DNA of 40,120 nucleotides from a virus: IMG/VR virus record IMGVR_UViG_3300009422_000016, positions 1 through 40,120 of that record; one strand, given 5' to 3'. Positions 39,788-40,120 of this stretch are shown here, piece after piece. Every line of letters begins with the position of its first letter. The first letter of the stretch is position 1. The notes beneath the pieces were generated by a model, which saw only the letters and a list, made by a program, of their open reading frames with translations, was not told the DNA's origin and did no database searches. Made by a program: the position numbers and the translations under genes.

Positions 39788-40120
39788 ATGGCATCACTCG
39801 CAGAAATCCGCGCTAAACTTCAAGAAGGCGCAAACAAAGCATCCGGTGGAAACACTGGCGGCGACAACGCAATTTACCCACATTGGAATATGGCAGAAGG
39901 CAAAGAATCGGTATTACGATTCCTACCTGACGCTGACAATTCTAACACGTTCTTTTGGGCAGAACGTGCTATGATTAAACTTCCGTTTGCTGGAGTAAAA
40001 GGCGAATCTGACTCACGTCAGGTTATTGTACAAGTTCCATGTATGGAAATGTACAACGATGGTACACCGTGTCCGATCTTAACAGAAGTTCGTCCATGGT
40101 TCAAAGACAAATCATTAGAA
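39788..40120 (+). CDS. 32: Single-stranded DNA-binding protein, T4 gp32-like (3' end beyond the window)
   Basis: The first 111 residues are visible. The N-terminus MASLAEIRAKLQEGANK is the basic B-domain type start that mediates cooperative binding, followed by NAIYPHWNMAEGKESVLRFLPD, the typical gp32 entry, and VIVQVPCMEMYNDGTPCPI with two Cys of the zinc site. FFWAERAMIKLPF belongs to the OB-fold core. The frame runs off the window, so the C-terminal acidic domain is not seen. Coats ssDNA in replication, recombination and repair. Confidence 0.93.
   Translation, partial: MASLAEIRAKLQEGANKASGGNTGGDNAIYPHWNMAEGKESVLRFLPDADNSNTFFWAERAMIKLPFAGVKGESDSRQVIVQVPCMEMYNDGTPCPILTEVRPWFKDKSLE

Noticed and set aside
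39714-39974. Open frame overlapping the gp32 start (86 codons)
   Set aside because: It lies out of frame with the gp32 gene, which has the correct start, Shine-Dalgarno and conserved sequence; the frame has no support of its own.
1-40120. tRNA genes, CRISPR arrays and insertion sequences
   Set aside because: No cloverleaf sequence, no evenly spaced repeats and no transposase or terminal inverted repeats were seen by eye; a tRNAscan/Infernal run would settle the tRNA point.

Overview
This window looks like part of the genome of an AT-rich, T4-like marine myovirus. It carries a recognisable T4-type set: neck proteins gp13 and gp14, sheath stabiliser gp15, a gp1-type dNMP kinase, tail sheath gp18, tail tube gp19, head-completion gp4, small and large terminase (gp16, gp17) and the start of ssDNA-binding protein gp32. 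Genes are tightly packed with ATGA or TAATG overlaps. A T4-late-type box (consensus NNTAAATA) stands in front of most transcription units. Base composition, Gly-rich and cupredoxin-bearing fibre proteins, a glutamine-riboswitch-like leader and a PqqA-like peptide together suggest a phage of marine heterotrophic bacteria. A PQQ-making methylotroph is a reasonable host guess, but this is inference.

Layout. 1-901: end of a Gly/His-rich tail-fibre-type gene and a small tail accessory gene, closed by a terminator. 1012-9910 (+): a long overlapping operon with a flavin-dependent halogenase, a DUF6065-like protein, a coiled-coil protein and ten proteins of 2-oxoglutarate/Fe(II) oxygenase or JmjC/cupin type, one of which has lost its iron ligands. 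9911-15818 (-): a facing operon with two more 2OG oxygenases, three more halogenases and a 52-aa protein. 15904-20845 (+): fibre/adhesin-like proteins and a large subtilisin-family protease, ending in a fibre with a blue-copper-type domain. 20842-24356 (-): gp14, gp15, a Nudix-like protein and a small protein. 24402-26147 (+): gp13, a small basic protein and dNMP kinase. 26130-26465 (-): a zinc-finger/HNH-like protein. 26597-34793 (+): sheath, tube, a baseplate/tube-like protein, gp4, small terminase and head-associated proteins. 34854-38977 (+): large terminase and an 840-aa acidic protein. 39013-40120 (+): a Lys-rich peptide, a glutamine-riboswitch-like leader with a 34-aa peptide, a 23-aa PqqA homologue, and gp32 (cut by the window end).

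How it may work together. The oxidative-tailoring block (4 halogenases and 12 oxygenase-fold proteins) lies between fibre/adhesin genes on both sides and has the same late-type promoter boxes as the structural genes. The simplest reading is that it is expressed late and modifies either virion surface proteins or a host surface/metabolite. The substrate cannot be read from sequence. The small genes next to gp32 (riboswitch peptide, PqqA) point to a second, metabolic theme: sensing glutamine and feeding the host PQQ pathway.

Another pattern that stands out is promoter geometry. In six genes the last base of the NNTAAATA box is followed by exactly 5 nt and then the ATG, with no clear Shine-Dalgarno at normal spacing. 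If transcription starts where T4 late transcription does, these mRNAs are leaderless.
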